Below, in pieces: positions 1-6,593 of a stretch of DNA of 9,157 bases; positions within the stretch are counted from its first letter, which is position 1, and each line of letters begins with the position of its first letter. This DNA comes from Candidatus Peregrinibacteria bacterium (lineage in GTDB: Bacteria > Patescibacteriota > Gracilibacteria > UBA1369 > PNNO01): NCBI GenBank assembly GCA_030595015.1, contig JAUVDZ010000038.1:1-9157 (forward strand). Direction: 5' to 3'. The notes beneath the pieces are model-generated. The model was not told where the DNA came from, did no database searches, and saw only the letters and a list, made by a program, of their open reading frames with translations. Made by a program: the position numbers and the translations under genes.

Positions 1-801
1 GAGTTCAAGCAAATCGTTGGTCGGGGTACCAGGTTGTTTGAAGGCAAGAATTTTTTTACCATATATGACTTTGTAAATGCCTACCACCACTTTGCCGATC
101 CCGAGTGGGATGGTGAACCAATTGAGCCTGAAGAAAAAACCACCCGAACAGAAAAGGCACATGAGCCGGATCCGGATTATGATGCCGATGGGGGAGAGAA
201 AGTCCCGAAAAGAAAGAAGCTGAAGATAAAGCTAAGGGATGGTAAAGAGCGTGAGATACAACACATGCTTTCTACCTCGTACTGGAATGCAGATGGTACG
301 CCCATTACAGCAGAAGAGTTTCTGCAAAACCTCTTTGGCACACTGCCCGAATATTTCAAGGATGAAGAAGAACTTCGCAGTATCTGGTCAGAACCAGGTA
401 CCCGCAGAGCTTTTCTTGATAAGCTCGCACAGGCTGGCTTTGGCATCGATGAATTAAATGCCATGAAAGAGCTGATCGATGCGAAAAATAGCGATCTCTT
501 TGATGTACTGGAATATGTGTCATATGCAAGAAAGCCCATAACCCGTGAGATGCGCGTAGCAGAAGCCCAAAACAGGATCTTCTACGGCCTTGATAATAAG
601 CAGAAAGATTTTCTTGAATTTGTATTGTCGAAGTATATCGAAACCGGAGTAGAAGAACTTGACCAGGAAAAACTACCGAGTCTTTTGGAATTGAAATATC
701 AGTCTATAACAGATGCAGCTGAATTCCTTGGAGGGGTAGAACACATTAGAAACACTTTCATCACCTTCCAGAAGTATTTGTATGAGAGGGTGGCGGTGTA
801 A
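1..801 (+). CDS. hsdR: Type I restriction enzyme R subunit, C-terminal part (5' end outside window)
   Basis: This is the 3' end of the ATP-dependent translocase/endonuclease subunit of a type I restriction-modification complex, which cuts unmodified foreign DNA together with HsdM and HsdS. The reading frame is open from base 1, giving 266 visible residues, so the gene starts upstream. Visible residues 4-11 read QIVGRGTR, which is SF2 helicase motif VI with its arginines. Next comes a stretch typical of EcoEI-type R subunits (DFVNAYHHFADPEWDGEPIE), then an acidic/basic linker and an alpha-helical C-terminal domain matching the EcoEI_R_C type. The nuclease domain and helicase motifs I-V are not in view. 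hsdM and hsdS should lie upstream, because no RM gene follows. Base composition is higher in GC than in the next genes (28 of 60 G/C at 121-180 against 13 of 60 at 1021-1080). A TTG at 34 that could be read as a start is internal to the frame. The family call is firm; completeness of the gene cannot be judged. Confidence 0.93.
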   Translation, partial: EFKQIVGRGTRLFEGKNFFTIYDFVNAYHHFADPEWDGEPIEPEEKTTRTEKAHEPDPDYDADGGEKVPKRKKLKIKLRDGKEREIQHMLSTSYWNADGTPITAEEFLQNLFGTLPEYFKDEEELRSIWSEPGTRRAFLDKLAQAGFGIDELNAMKELIDAKNSDLFDVLEYVSYARKPITREMRVAEAQNRIFYGLDNKQKDFLEFVLSKYIETGVEELDQEKLPSLLELKYQSITDAAEFLGGVEHIRNTFITFQKYLYERVAV

Positions 802-822
802 GATAATAATTGAACGGTTAAT

Positions 823-832
823 TAGTATACTA
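823..832. promoter_or_regulatory. 10-bp perfect palindrome directly before the HEPN gene start
   Basis: TAGTATACTA is a perfect self-complementary decamer that ends two bases before the ATG at 835. It lies where a ribosome would load or a repressor could bind. No TAnnTTTG-type promoter is recognisable in the 33-base gap after hsdR, so this gene may be read through from hsdR or from a promoter inside it. A palindrome this short and AT-rich can arise by chance; an operator role is only a suggestion. Confidence 0.2.
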
Positions 833-834
833 TT

Positions 835-1818
835 ATGGAGCAGCAAAGAATTGAGAAATTTGAAATGCCTATTATCGGTGGAATATACTCAGATCTAACT
901 AAACTTGACTTCTCTTTTATAGATATAAGATTGATAGAAGTTCATTCATCTTCTTTAGATGATTATATCACTGAAATTGAACCTGAAATATCTCACCTAA
1001 ATTTAGGTTTTGTTGATGATATTAGAGAAAAGGATTATAGAGATAATCCTAATAAAAAATATGCGATTGTAAAGAATAATATAAAGGAAGATTTCGACCA
1101 GGAGGACATTTACAATGTTTATCGTCTTCTTCTAATAGTTTATCCAAGCGATTTGCAAATCGAGTATATTATTGAATTTTATGAATCTGATGGATTGATG
1201 CAGACTTCTTCAATGTCATTATTTGATAAAAATTGGTCAGGACACTATGAGAGTGATTTGCTGATGATATTTGCTGTTGAAGATGCTAATTATGATGATT
1301 ATAATGAATTTAATAAGTTTTCCAAGTTATATTTCAGTAGATTAAAAAATGAAGGGTATTTGGGACTTGTAATAGAGAATTATATAGCAAGTTTTTCTGC
1401 TTCACGACTTCACTATAAATATTTGAATCTTTGTATGGCCCTCGAAAGTATGATATCTGGGCCTCAAGAATTATCATATAGGTTACGTAGAACAGTAGCA
1501 ATCCTTTGTGGCAAAAGTGCTTGGTATTGCAAACATATTTTTAATAATATGAATGATTTCTACACACTTAGAAGTAAAATTATTCATGGAGAAGAGTATT
1601 CTTATGATAAACTTATTAAGTACCTGCCAAAACTTAGAGCTTTGGTCTCAAGAGTGATAATTGAACTATTAATCCATAATATTGAAACCAACGTCGAATT
1701 AAATGACATCGTTACAAAAATTGGGTTTGGGGAAAGAAAAAAAATATCCAAAGACTGGCAACATTTTGATTTAAATATTACTACATGGGTTGAAACTAAC
1801 GTTAGGTCAATAGACTAA
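835..1818 (+). CDS. Apea-like HEPN domain protein, putative RNase
   Basis: This 327-residue protein has two parts. Residues 1 to about 180 form an acidic, mixed alpha/beta region that I do not recognise. Residues about 185-290 look like an Apea-type HEPN domain: a helix with the conserved LE (ALESM, E204), a helix rich in arginines (YRLRRT), and the signature RSKIIHG with R246 and H251, an intact R-x4-H motif. HEPN domains with this motif are usually metal-independent RNases in toxin, abortive-infection and CRISPR-linked systems, so RNA cleavage on phage attack is plausible but inferred. No signal peptide or membrane segment is visible. The ATG at 835 is the first in frame after hsdR. The gene lies 33 bases after hsdR and 15 bases before the GIY-YIG gene, suggesting co-transcription with the latter. 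It is far more AT-rich than hsdR, which points to separate acquisition. No partner nucleotidyltransferase of the MNT type is next to it, unlike classical HEPN-MNT pairs. Confidence 0.75.
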   Translation: MEQQRIEKFEMPIIGGIYSDLTKLDFSFIDIRLIEVHSSSLDDYITEIEPEISHLNLGFVDDIREKDYRDNPNKKYAIVKNNIKEDFDQEDIYNVYRLLLIVYPSDLQIEYIIEFYESDGLMQTSSMSLFDKNWSGHYESDLLMIFAVEDANYDDYNEFNKFSKLYFSRLKNEGYLGLVIENYIASFSASRLHYKYLNLCMALESMISGPQELSYRLRRTVAILCGKSAWYCKHIFNNMNDFYTLRSKIIHGEEYSYDKLIKYLPKLRALVSRVIIELLIHNIETNVELNDIVTKIGFGERKKISKDWQHFDLNITTWVETNVRSID

Positions 1819-1833
1819 TTATAATTTGAATTA

Positions 1834-2541
1834 ATGAGTGATCGGCAATATCATATTGATAGATTTTATGGTTTGATGAAGGATTTGGAATATATATTCC
1901 CAAAGAGACGTTTGAAGTACTCACATGGAAGGATGAAGTGGCCGGATCAAGGTGTTTACTTCTTTTTTGAAGAAACGGAAGTAAGGCAGAATAATACATC
2001 GCGTGTTGTTAGATTAGGTACTCATGCAATCTCATCAGGCTCTAAAGCAACACTATGGAAGAGATTAAGGACCCATAGAGGTACGCAAAAAGGAACAGGG
2101 AATCATAGATCTTCAGTTTTTAGAGAATTAATTGGTAGAGCTCTTATTATTTACAATGAATTAAATTATCCATTTTGGGAGGAAAAAAAAGAGAATATTA
2201 GTGAAAGTGTTAAAGAAGCTGAAATACCCTTAGAAATACAAGTGTCAGAAATAATTGGGTCAATGCCATTTTTGTGTCTCCAGGTTATTGGTAATTCTCA
2301 TAAAGATAATTTTCGAGCTTATATTGAGACTAATTCAATAGCGTTATTGTCAAATATAAATAAGGATCAAGTGATCGATCCAGCATCTAAAACATGGTTA
2401 GGCTTATATTCTGGAGATACTGAAGTGATTGAATCTGGGCTTTGGAACTCGAATGATACTGAGAAAAATTATGATCCATCGTTTTTGGATACGATTGAAG
2501 AAATGATATGGATAATGACGAAAGATTTAAAAAAGGTTTAA
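1834..2541 (+). CDS. Divergent GIY-YIG nuclease-like protein
   Basis: This 235-residue protein belongs, in my reading, to a family of GIY-YIG-fold proteins common in accessory regions. The first motif is G40-V-Y42 in place of GIY, within DQGVYFFFE. The second is R60-L-G62 in place of YIG, within VVRLGTHA. They are followed by LWKRLRTHRG (residues 74-83), with arginine and histidine at catalytic-type positions, and GNHRSSVFRELIG (89-101). E165 in FRAYIETNSIALLSN (160-174) is the likely metal-binding glutamate. The C-terminal WLG...SGLWN block (188-205) is also typical of the family as I remember it. GIY-YIG enzymes nick or cut DNA with one divalent metal, so DNA cleavage is likely though not shown. 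The gene sits 15 bases after the HEPN gene and 10 bases before the membrane-protein gene. No Shine-Dalgarno is present; the leader is A/T-rich. The exact substrate is unknown. Confidence 0.72.
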   Translation: MSDRQYHIDRFYGLMKDLEYIFPKRRLKYSHGRMKWPDQGVYFFFEETEVRQNNTSRVVRLGTHAISSGSKATLWKRLRTHRGTQKGTGNHRSSVFRELIGRALIIYNELNYPFWEEKKENISESVKEAEIPLEIQVSEIIGSMPFLCLQVIGNSHKDNFRAYIETNSIALLSNINKDQVIDPASKTWLGLYSGDTEVIESGLWNSNDTEKNYDPSFLDTIEEMIWIMTKDLKKV

Positions 2542-2551
2542 AAATTGGATT

Positions 2552-3493
2552 ATGGGGAAGAAAAAGAAAGAAAATGGGAGAAATGATTCATTTGATGTTT
2601 TAAATGCAGCTTGGGTTATTTCATGTAATGATCAAAATCCTATGATATCATACGAAGGACTGATTGATCGAAATTTGGGTGTAAGTATATCTACGCTTAA
2701 GGAAATTATATCTCAAAAGCGCGAATTGTTTCGGCCTTATGTATCCTCCAAGCAATTGAAGAGTTGGAGGGAGAAGATGTTAAAGTTATTAAACGAGGAT
2801 GATGAATTGAATATTCCAATTTGGTTGAAAAAGATTGAAGTAAACAAACGTATTGATAAGGTTAATTCCTTAAAAAATGAAGATTTTTTTAGGTGTCAGT
2901 TTAGAATTAATAAAGATGCTGATACAGTACCTACAGAAATCATTCAGTGGGGTTTAAATCACATAGAAAGCATGAGGGTAACGGCTCATGATGAAAGGGA
3001 ACGAAAATATAAAAAGTATAGTTCTGTGTGGATTCCATTTATGTCTGTCATAGTAGGAGCTATTATTGGTTTAAGTGGATTTGCAATTCATTTGAAGACA
3101 CAGGATTCTCAAATTCAATTAAAGAGCTATGAAATTTCATTTCAAGCCAAGTATCAAAATTATACACAATTAATAAAAGCAATATATTTAACTGCGGACT
3201 ATGCATATGATAACGATTTTATTAGATTAGATCAAAATCTTGAAAGAATTGAAATTTGTTTGTATAATTTGGAGCCATTTGTAAGTAAAAAGTTAATTTC
3301 TGATGTGTGGGACAATTATTGGGCTTATACTAATGCATGTGCGTTGATAAAACCCGGTGGGAATGAGTTAATTGGATCAGAAAACCCGATGGAGGTGTTT
3401 TCCGAAAGTTTTATCACCTTTCGAAACTATATTAATGTTAGTTTTTTCCCGGCTTTATTTGGACAAAATCTTGAATTAAACAATGACCAATAA
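2552..3493 (+). CDS. Single-span membrane protein of unknown family
   Basis: I do not recognise this 313-residue protein. The first ten residues are very basic (MGKKKKENGR). Residues 11-155 are a soluble, charged region with no obvious motif. A single hydrophobic segment at about 159-180 (W160 to H180, rich in V, I, G and F) follows a KYKKY stretch, which favours the N-terminal part staying in the cytoplasm and the C-terminal part being outside. Residues 185-313 look helical with many aromatic residues. The gene lies 10 bases after the GIY-YIG gene, so the three genes are probably one transcript. Membrane-anchored proteins beside nucleases are often sensors or effectors in defence loci, but nothing in the sequence shows which applies here. 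Codon use and low GC match the two genes before it. The ATG at 2552 is the first after the preceding stop and is the natural start. Confidence 0.7.
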   Translation: MGKKKKENGRNDSFDVLNAAWVISCNDQNPMISYEGLIDRNLGVSISTLKEIISQKRELFRPYVSSKQLKSWREKMLKLLNEDDELNIPIWLKKIEVNKRIDKVNSLKNEDFFRCQFRINKDADTVPTEIIQWGLNHIESMRVTAHDERERKYKKYSSVWIPFMSVIVGAIIGLSGFAIHLKTQDSQIQLKSYEISFQAKYQNYTQLIKAIYLTADYAYDNDFIRLDQNLERIEICLYNLEPFVSKKLISDVWDNYWAYTNACALIKPGGNELIGSENPMEVFSESFITFRNYINVSFFPALFGQNLELNNDQ

Positions 3494-3542
3494 ACATTTA
3501 ATCAATAAAAAGATGTATATATTTCTCATAATTCTAAATATT

Positions 3543-3559
3543 TGCTTATTAATTAAGCA
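3543..3559. terminator. Possible weak bidirectional terminator between convergent genes
   Basis: A perfect 6-bp stem (TGCTTA at 3543-3548 and TAAGCA at 3554-3559) encloses a 5-base AT loop in the 76-base gap between the plus-strand gene ending at 3493 and the minus-strand gene ending at 3570. The outer AAAT/ATTT bases could extend it with a bulge. The position suits shared termination, but the stem is AT-rich and there is no strong T run, so the call is weak. Confidence 0.3.
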
Positions 3560-3569
3560 TGAATTTGGA

Positions 3570-4706
3570 TTATCTACTTGTCTTACTTTTATTTAGATAG
3601 TTCTTAAGTTTTCTAACCACTCCTCGAAATGTTTTTTCCATCTTTTCAGAATTTTCAATAAGAAATGAAATCATTTTTGGCCAGTCATCCTCATCGAAAA
3701 CATTTACATTTTCAAGTTGGATTTTTATTCTGCTAGTTACATTATCATCCATCCTCTCCCAAACAAGAGTTTCTTGTAATTCGGATTCAATGTCATTTTG
3801 ATGTTTTGCAATAAAATCAAAAATCTGCTTGTTTTCATTCTGAGCTCCTCTATTAATGTAAACCTCAACTCTAGCATAGTTTCTTGAAACAAGAATATTA
3901 ATACTTACTCCGGAGATTCCAATCCCTAATCCGATCCAGTTGTCTTTACTTGGACTGGTATTGTTAAACAAGTGATTATTTTTATTGCTTTGGTTAATAA
4001 ACTGTGTCCAGAAATCAATTCTTGTTTGATGACTTGCCCTAATGGTTTCTTGGGATGAAATGTCATCATGCGTTTTTTCTGCCATTCTGATTGAAAAATC
4101 TTCCGCTTCTTTAAGAGGCAAGACTTGCTCAACATTTAGAAAGAGATACTCTTCCATTGCAAAAGGAGTGACCTTAAAGCATTGTATCCTGATCTTGTAA
4201 TTCATTAGCCACAGAACCGTTGAGGTAACTTCTTTTTTGAATTTTCCGGCTACCATCATAATCCTCTGCTTTGATCCCTGATTGAAACTTAATTCTTCAT
4301 ACTCGGCATTATCAAAAAACTCAGATAACTTTTCCTCAGCTTTCAGGTGCTTGCCTTCCAGATCAAGATAATTTTGAAAGATCTCTCTAATTTGATCCTT
4401 TGACAAGCTTAAGCAATAGGATGCATATTTTAATACTTGCCAAACAACATCTTTTCCGCTGCTATCAAGCTTGTTCTCTATGATAACAAGATTGCCTTGC
4501 TTGTCTAATGCCAATAAGTCCAGTCGTTCATTAGTATCAGCAAAACCACTAAATTCTTTCTGAATAATTAGTAGTTCTTCTCCTAATGACTCGGGATTCT
4601 TACGAAGCCATTCCTGGAGATTATCTCGCTCACGAAATCCCAATTCAGAGAATGATTTTTCTTCGATTTTACTGATCCGATTTTGTTCTTTGTTGATTAA
4701 ATACAT
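3570..4706 (-). CDS. PD-(D/E)XK nuclease-like protein with DUF4268-type C-terminus
   Basis: This 378-residue soluble protein starts with a restriction-endonuclease-like fold. LQEWLRKNPESLGEELLII (about 30-48) carries the helix glutamate E43 or E44. RLDLLALD places D63, IIENK gives E77-x-K79, and Q90 lies in VWQVLKYASY. Together they match the PD-(D/E)XK active site, with a pattern similar to NucS-like and DUF4268 proteins. The C-terminal region, about 225-370, begins with IDFWTQF and resembles DUF4268. Such proteins are often orphans in defence islands and presumably cut or bind DNA, but the substrate is unknown. The gene faces the HEPN/GIY-YIG operon tail to tail and is transcribed alone. 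The ATG at 4706 is preceded by an A/T-rich leader without a Shine-Dalgarno. Upstream are a long leader hairpin (4726-4773) and a good promoter (-7 at 4809-4816), suggesting controlled expression of its own. Confidence 0.78.
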   Translation of the reverse strand: MYLINKEQNRISKIEEKSFSELGFRERDNLQEWLRKNPESLGEELLIIQKEFSGFADTNERLDLLALDKQGNLVIIENKLDSSGKDVVWQVLKYASYCLSLSKDQIREIFQNYLDLEGKHLKAEEKLSEFFDNAEYEELSFNQGSKQRIMMVAGKFKKEVTSTVLWLMNYKIRIQCFKVTPFAMEEYLFLNVEQVLPLKEAEDFSIRMAEKTHDDISSQETIRASHQTRIDFWTQFINQSNKNNHLFNNTSPSKDNWIGLGIGISGVSINILVSRNYARVEVYINRGAQNENKQIFDFIAKHQNDIESELQETLVWERMDDNVTSRIKIQLENVNVFDEDDWPKMISFLIENSEKMEKTFRGVVRKLKNYLNKSKTSR

Positions 4707-4725
4707 TTCAATTATTATTGGATTG

Positions 4726-4773
4726 CATTAGGTAAAAGTCCAATTCACCACTGATGGATTTTTACCTCTAATG
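4726..4773 (-). promoter_or_regulatory. Long imperfect hairpin in the 5' leader of the PD-(D/E)XK gene
   Basis: Bases 4730-4742 and 4755-4767 are inverted copies that match at 12 of 13 positions around a 12-base loop. With a two-base bulge the pairing continues into CATTAG/CTAATG, to 4726 and 4773. In the minus-strand transcript the hairpin would end about 20 bases before the start codon. It has no U run after it, so it does not look like a simple terminator. It could be an operator, a translation-control hairpin or the footprint of a small repeat; the sequence alone does not decide. Confidence 0.5.
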
Positions 4774-4808
4774 AGTTTTTAAAAATTGGGTAGTAGCTTA
4801 AGGTCGAT

Positions 4809-4838
4809 CAAATATAAATAAATGATTGATATGTAAGA
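4809..4838 (-). promoter_or_regulatory. Bacteroidota-type promoter for the PD-(D/E)XK gene
   Basis: Read on the minus strand, bases 4816 to 4809 are TATATTTG, a full match to the TAnnTTTG -7 element of Bacteroidota sigma factors. The -33 element is poor (only TTAC-like around 4835). Transcription starting near 4802 would give a leader of about 95 bases that includes the 4726-4773 hairpin. Confidence 0.45.
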
Positions 4839-4921
4839 CTTTTTATGATTATATTTTTCAGTCTCTCATGGTTGTTTCATTCTTCACCAACCAGGATATA
4901 TTCGATTGAAATGATTAAGCA

Positions 4922-4929
4922 TATCTTTC
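4922..4929 (+). promoter_or_regulatory. Possible -7 promoter element for the HTH/coiled-coil gene
   Basis: TATCTTTC matches the TAnnTTTG element at 7 of 8 positions and lies 39 bases before the ATG at 4969. No convincing -33 TTTG is found at the right distance, so this is a tentative call. Confidence 0.2.
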
Positions 4930-4968
4930 TTGTTTCAAATCTAATAAATTGTTCAATAATTTGATATA

Positions 4969-6060
4969 ATGGAAGAAATAACATACACCCGCAAAGAACT
5001 ATACGAACTAGTCTGGTCAGAATCCCTGCTCTCAATTTCAAAAAGGTATAATATTTCGGATGTAGGCCTTAGAAAGATCTGCATAAAGATGAATATCCCT
5101 CTGCCAGGTCAGGGTCACTGGCAGAAAGTAAGATCCGGAAGGAGAATATATGCTAAGAAATTACCTGAAAACTTCATAGGTGAAGATCATATAACCCTTA
5201 AATTGAGAACTGAGGATGAAGAGCAAGGATTAACATTGCATGCCTTAGAGAAAGAAATCAAAAATGATCCTAGACTTCCCATAAAAGTGCCGGGAAGATT
5301 AACATTCTCAGAAAGATACATAGTAGAAGCAAAGAAGAACCTTGAGAGTAAGAATGTGTATTATAGCAGATACAATGGGGTAGTAGAAACGAGTTATGGC
5401 TATTTAAACATCAGGGTATCGAAGAAAAATATTCCACGTGCTTTGAGGATTATGAATGCATTAATCAAGCTTCTCCGAGCAAGAGGACATGAACTTAAAG
5501 TTGAGGGGGAATACACTTGTGTTTACATTGGTGAGGAGAAAATTAAGGTAAGTCTTAAAGAAAAGTTCCGGAAGGTTAAGCATGAAGATCGGTACTCATA
5601 TACAAGCTATGAACCAACCGGAATATTGGCACTCAGAATTGAGGGTATATGGCAAAAGGAACTGAAAGATGGAAAAGAGACGCTTGAAGACAAGCTCCCC
5701 AGGTTCCTTGCAAAGCTTGAACTGGAAGGGGCCAAACTAAAAAAAGATAGGCTTTATTACGAGGAGCAACGCAGGAAGCGAAAAGCCCAAGAAAAACTTG
5801 AAGAGGAACGGAGGCAACAAATTGAAGAAGAAATTGCCGCTTTCAAGGATCTATACGGTCAAGCACAAAGATTAGAAAAAGCAAGGTTTATGCGAAACTA
5901 TATAAACGCTGTTGAGAAGGATGCAAAACACAAGGGAAAACTATCAGATGAAAAGAAAAGCTGGATCACGTGGGCCAGGAAGAGGGTGGATTGGTATGAT
6001 CCGTTGTGTGAAGGTGAGGGTAGGGGATTGGTTGATATTGGAAAGTCTAAAGAATATTAA
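4969..6060 (+). CDS. Conserved hypothetical protein with HTH-like N-terminus and coiled coil
   Basis: I recognise this 363-residue protein as a member of a widespread family usually left as hypothetical. Its hallmark is the N-terminal block TRKELYELVWSESLLSISKR (7-26), followed by YNISDVGLRKICIKMNIPLP (27-46) and GQGHWQKVRSGR. The helix-turn-helix-like spacing and the basic residues suggest nucleic-acid binding; this is inference. A middle conserved helix at about 157-178 (RALRIMNALIKLLRARGH) is also typical. Residues about 240-310 are a long, highly charged coiled coil, followed by a conserved end with KSWITWARKRVDWYDPL (330-346). No catalytic motif, signal peptide or membrane segment is visible. 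It stands alone: 262 bases separate it from the divergent PD-(D/E)XK gene and 533 from the toxin gene. Such genes recur among defence islands and mobile DNA, but no function should be assigned. The ATG at 4969 fits the conserved N-terminus exactly. Confidence 0.75.
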   Translation: MEEITYTRKELYELVWSESLLSISKRYNISDVGLRKICIKMNIPLPGQGHWQKVRSGRRIYAKKLPENFIGEDHITLKLRTEDEEQGLTLHALEKEIKNDPRLPIKVPGRLTFSERYIVEAKKNLESKNVYYSRYNGVVETSYGYLNIRVSKKNIPRALRIMNALIKLLRARGHELKVEGEYTCVYIGEEKIKVSLKEKFRKVKHEDRYSYTSYEPTGILALRIEGIWQKELKDGKETLEDKLPRFLAKLELEGAKLKKDRLYYEEQRRKRKAQEKLEEERRQQIEEEIAAFKDLYGQAQRLEKARFMRNYINAVEKDAKHKGKLSDEKKSWITWARKRVDWYDPLCEGEGRGLVDIGKSKEY

Positions 6061-6266
6061 ATAGTTATATTGAAAATATCACCTCAGAATAATGTGATTA
6101 GTAGTTATATTCCGGTAGATACCAGGAGGCATTCCATTGTTGATATTCTCAAACACGGCGGAATGGGATTTTAAGCAATAACCGACCGGTTTATTCTTAC
6201 ATTTAATAAATCTCATTTTTAAATTTGTACCTTTATGTCCGAGTTATCCTGAAGACATGCAGCCAC

Positions 6267-6389
6267 CAACGGTTATGACTAAAAACTGATGGGCATTTCC
6301 ACCCACTAATGTATCATCTATCACAATAGTGAATTTAATGCTTATAAGTTTAATTTACTACTATTTGCCCACTTGTTCTTGAACCATTG
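6267..6389. repeat. Imperfect long inverted repeat
   Basis: The left arm (6267-6295) begins CAACGGTT and ends TGGGCA. The complement of the right arm (6366-6389) begins CAATGGTT and ends TGGGCA, with gaps between these conserved ends. The arms enclose about 70 AT-rich bases. Conserved arm ends with a variable middle recall folded recombination sites or structured RNA, but no known element is identified. Confidence 0.4.
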
Positions 6390-6521
6390 TTATGCCTAGT
6401 TTTGTAAGTCAACTGAGTGTAAAAATTCAAATTTCATTGTATTCCACCGTCAGCCTTGCTTTTTTTATAGTGATTTATTTGGTGCTCACGATGAGATTAT
6501 AGATTATTTTTTTGAGATTAA

Positions 6522-6551
6522 TTGGATTTCTTAATAATATTAATACCTTTG
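6522..6551 (+). promoter_or_regulatory. Bacteroidota-type promoter of the higB-higA-beta operon
   Basis: TACCTTTG at 6544-6551 fully matches the TAnnTTTG -7 element, and TTGG at 6522-6525 is a fair -33 element with an 18-base gap. Transcription would begin near 6558, leaving a leader of about 35 A/T-rich bases before the ATG at 6594. An operon of this type is usually repressed by its own antitoxin, but no clear operator palindrome is seen here. Confidence 0.5.
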
Positions 6552-6593
6552 CAAGAAATATTACCCTTTTTCAGTAATAAAAATTAATTTTAA

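Larger units (their letters stand above)
6061..6593. other. 533-base gene-free region
   Basis: I find no plausible protein gene on either strand; the few ATG frames stop after about 15 codons or fewer. It contains a short cattcc/ggaatg inverted repeat (6130-6135 and 6160-6165), a near-palindrome aaccg-ac-cggtt (6180-6191), an imperfect long inverted repeat (6267-6389) and, at the right end, a promoter for the toxin operon. The 6120-6300 part is richer in G/C than the rest, which could mean a decayed gene, a structured RNA or a recombination site. No known RNA family is recognised. Confidence 0.6.

Noticed and set aside
177..539. Minus-strand open frame of 120 codons inside hsdR
   Set aside because: It is antisense to a clear hsdR sequence, serine-rich and without any recognisable domain; a shadow of the real gene.
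1802..1999. Minus-strand open frame overlapping the HEPN and GIY-YIG junction
   Set aside because: It overlaps the conserved start of the GIY-YIG-like gene in antisense and has no motif.
6062..6111. TAGTTATATT present twice, 40 bases apart
   Set aside because: Only two short AT-rich copies without matching flanks; chance is the simpler explanation.
6264..6396. Integron attC site
   Set aside because: GTTATGC at 6389-6395 fits the GTTRRRY box at 6 of 7 positions, but the left box (CACCAAC) fits poorly and does not pair with it in the inverted-repeat alignment.
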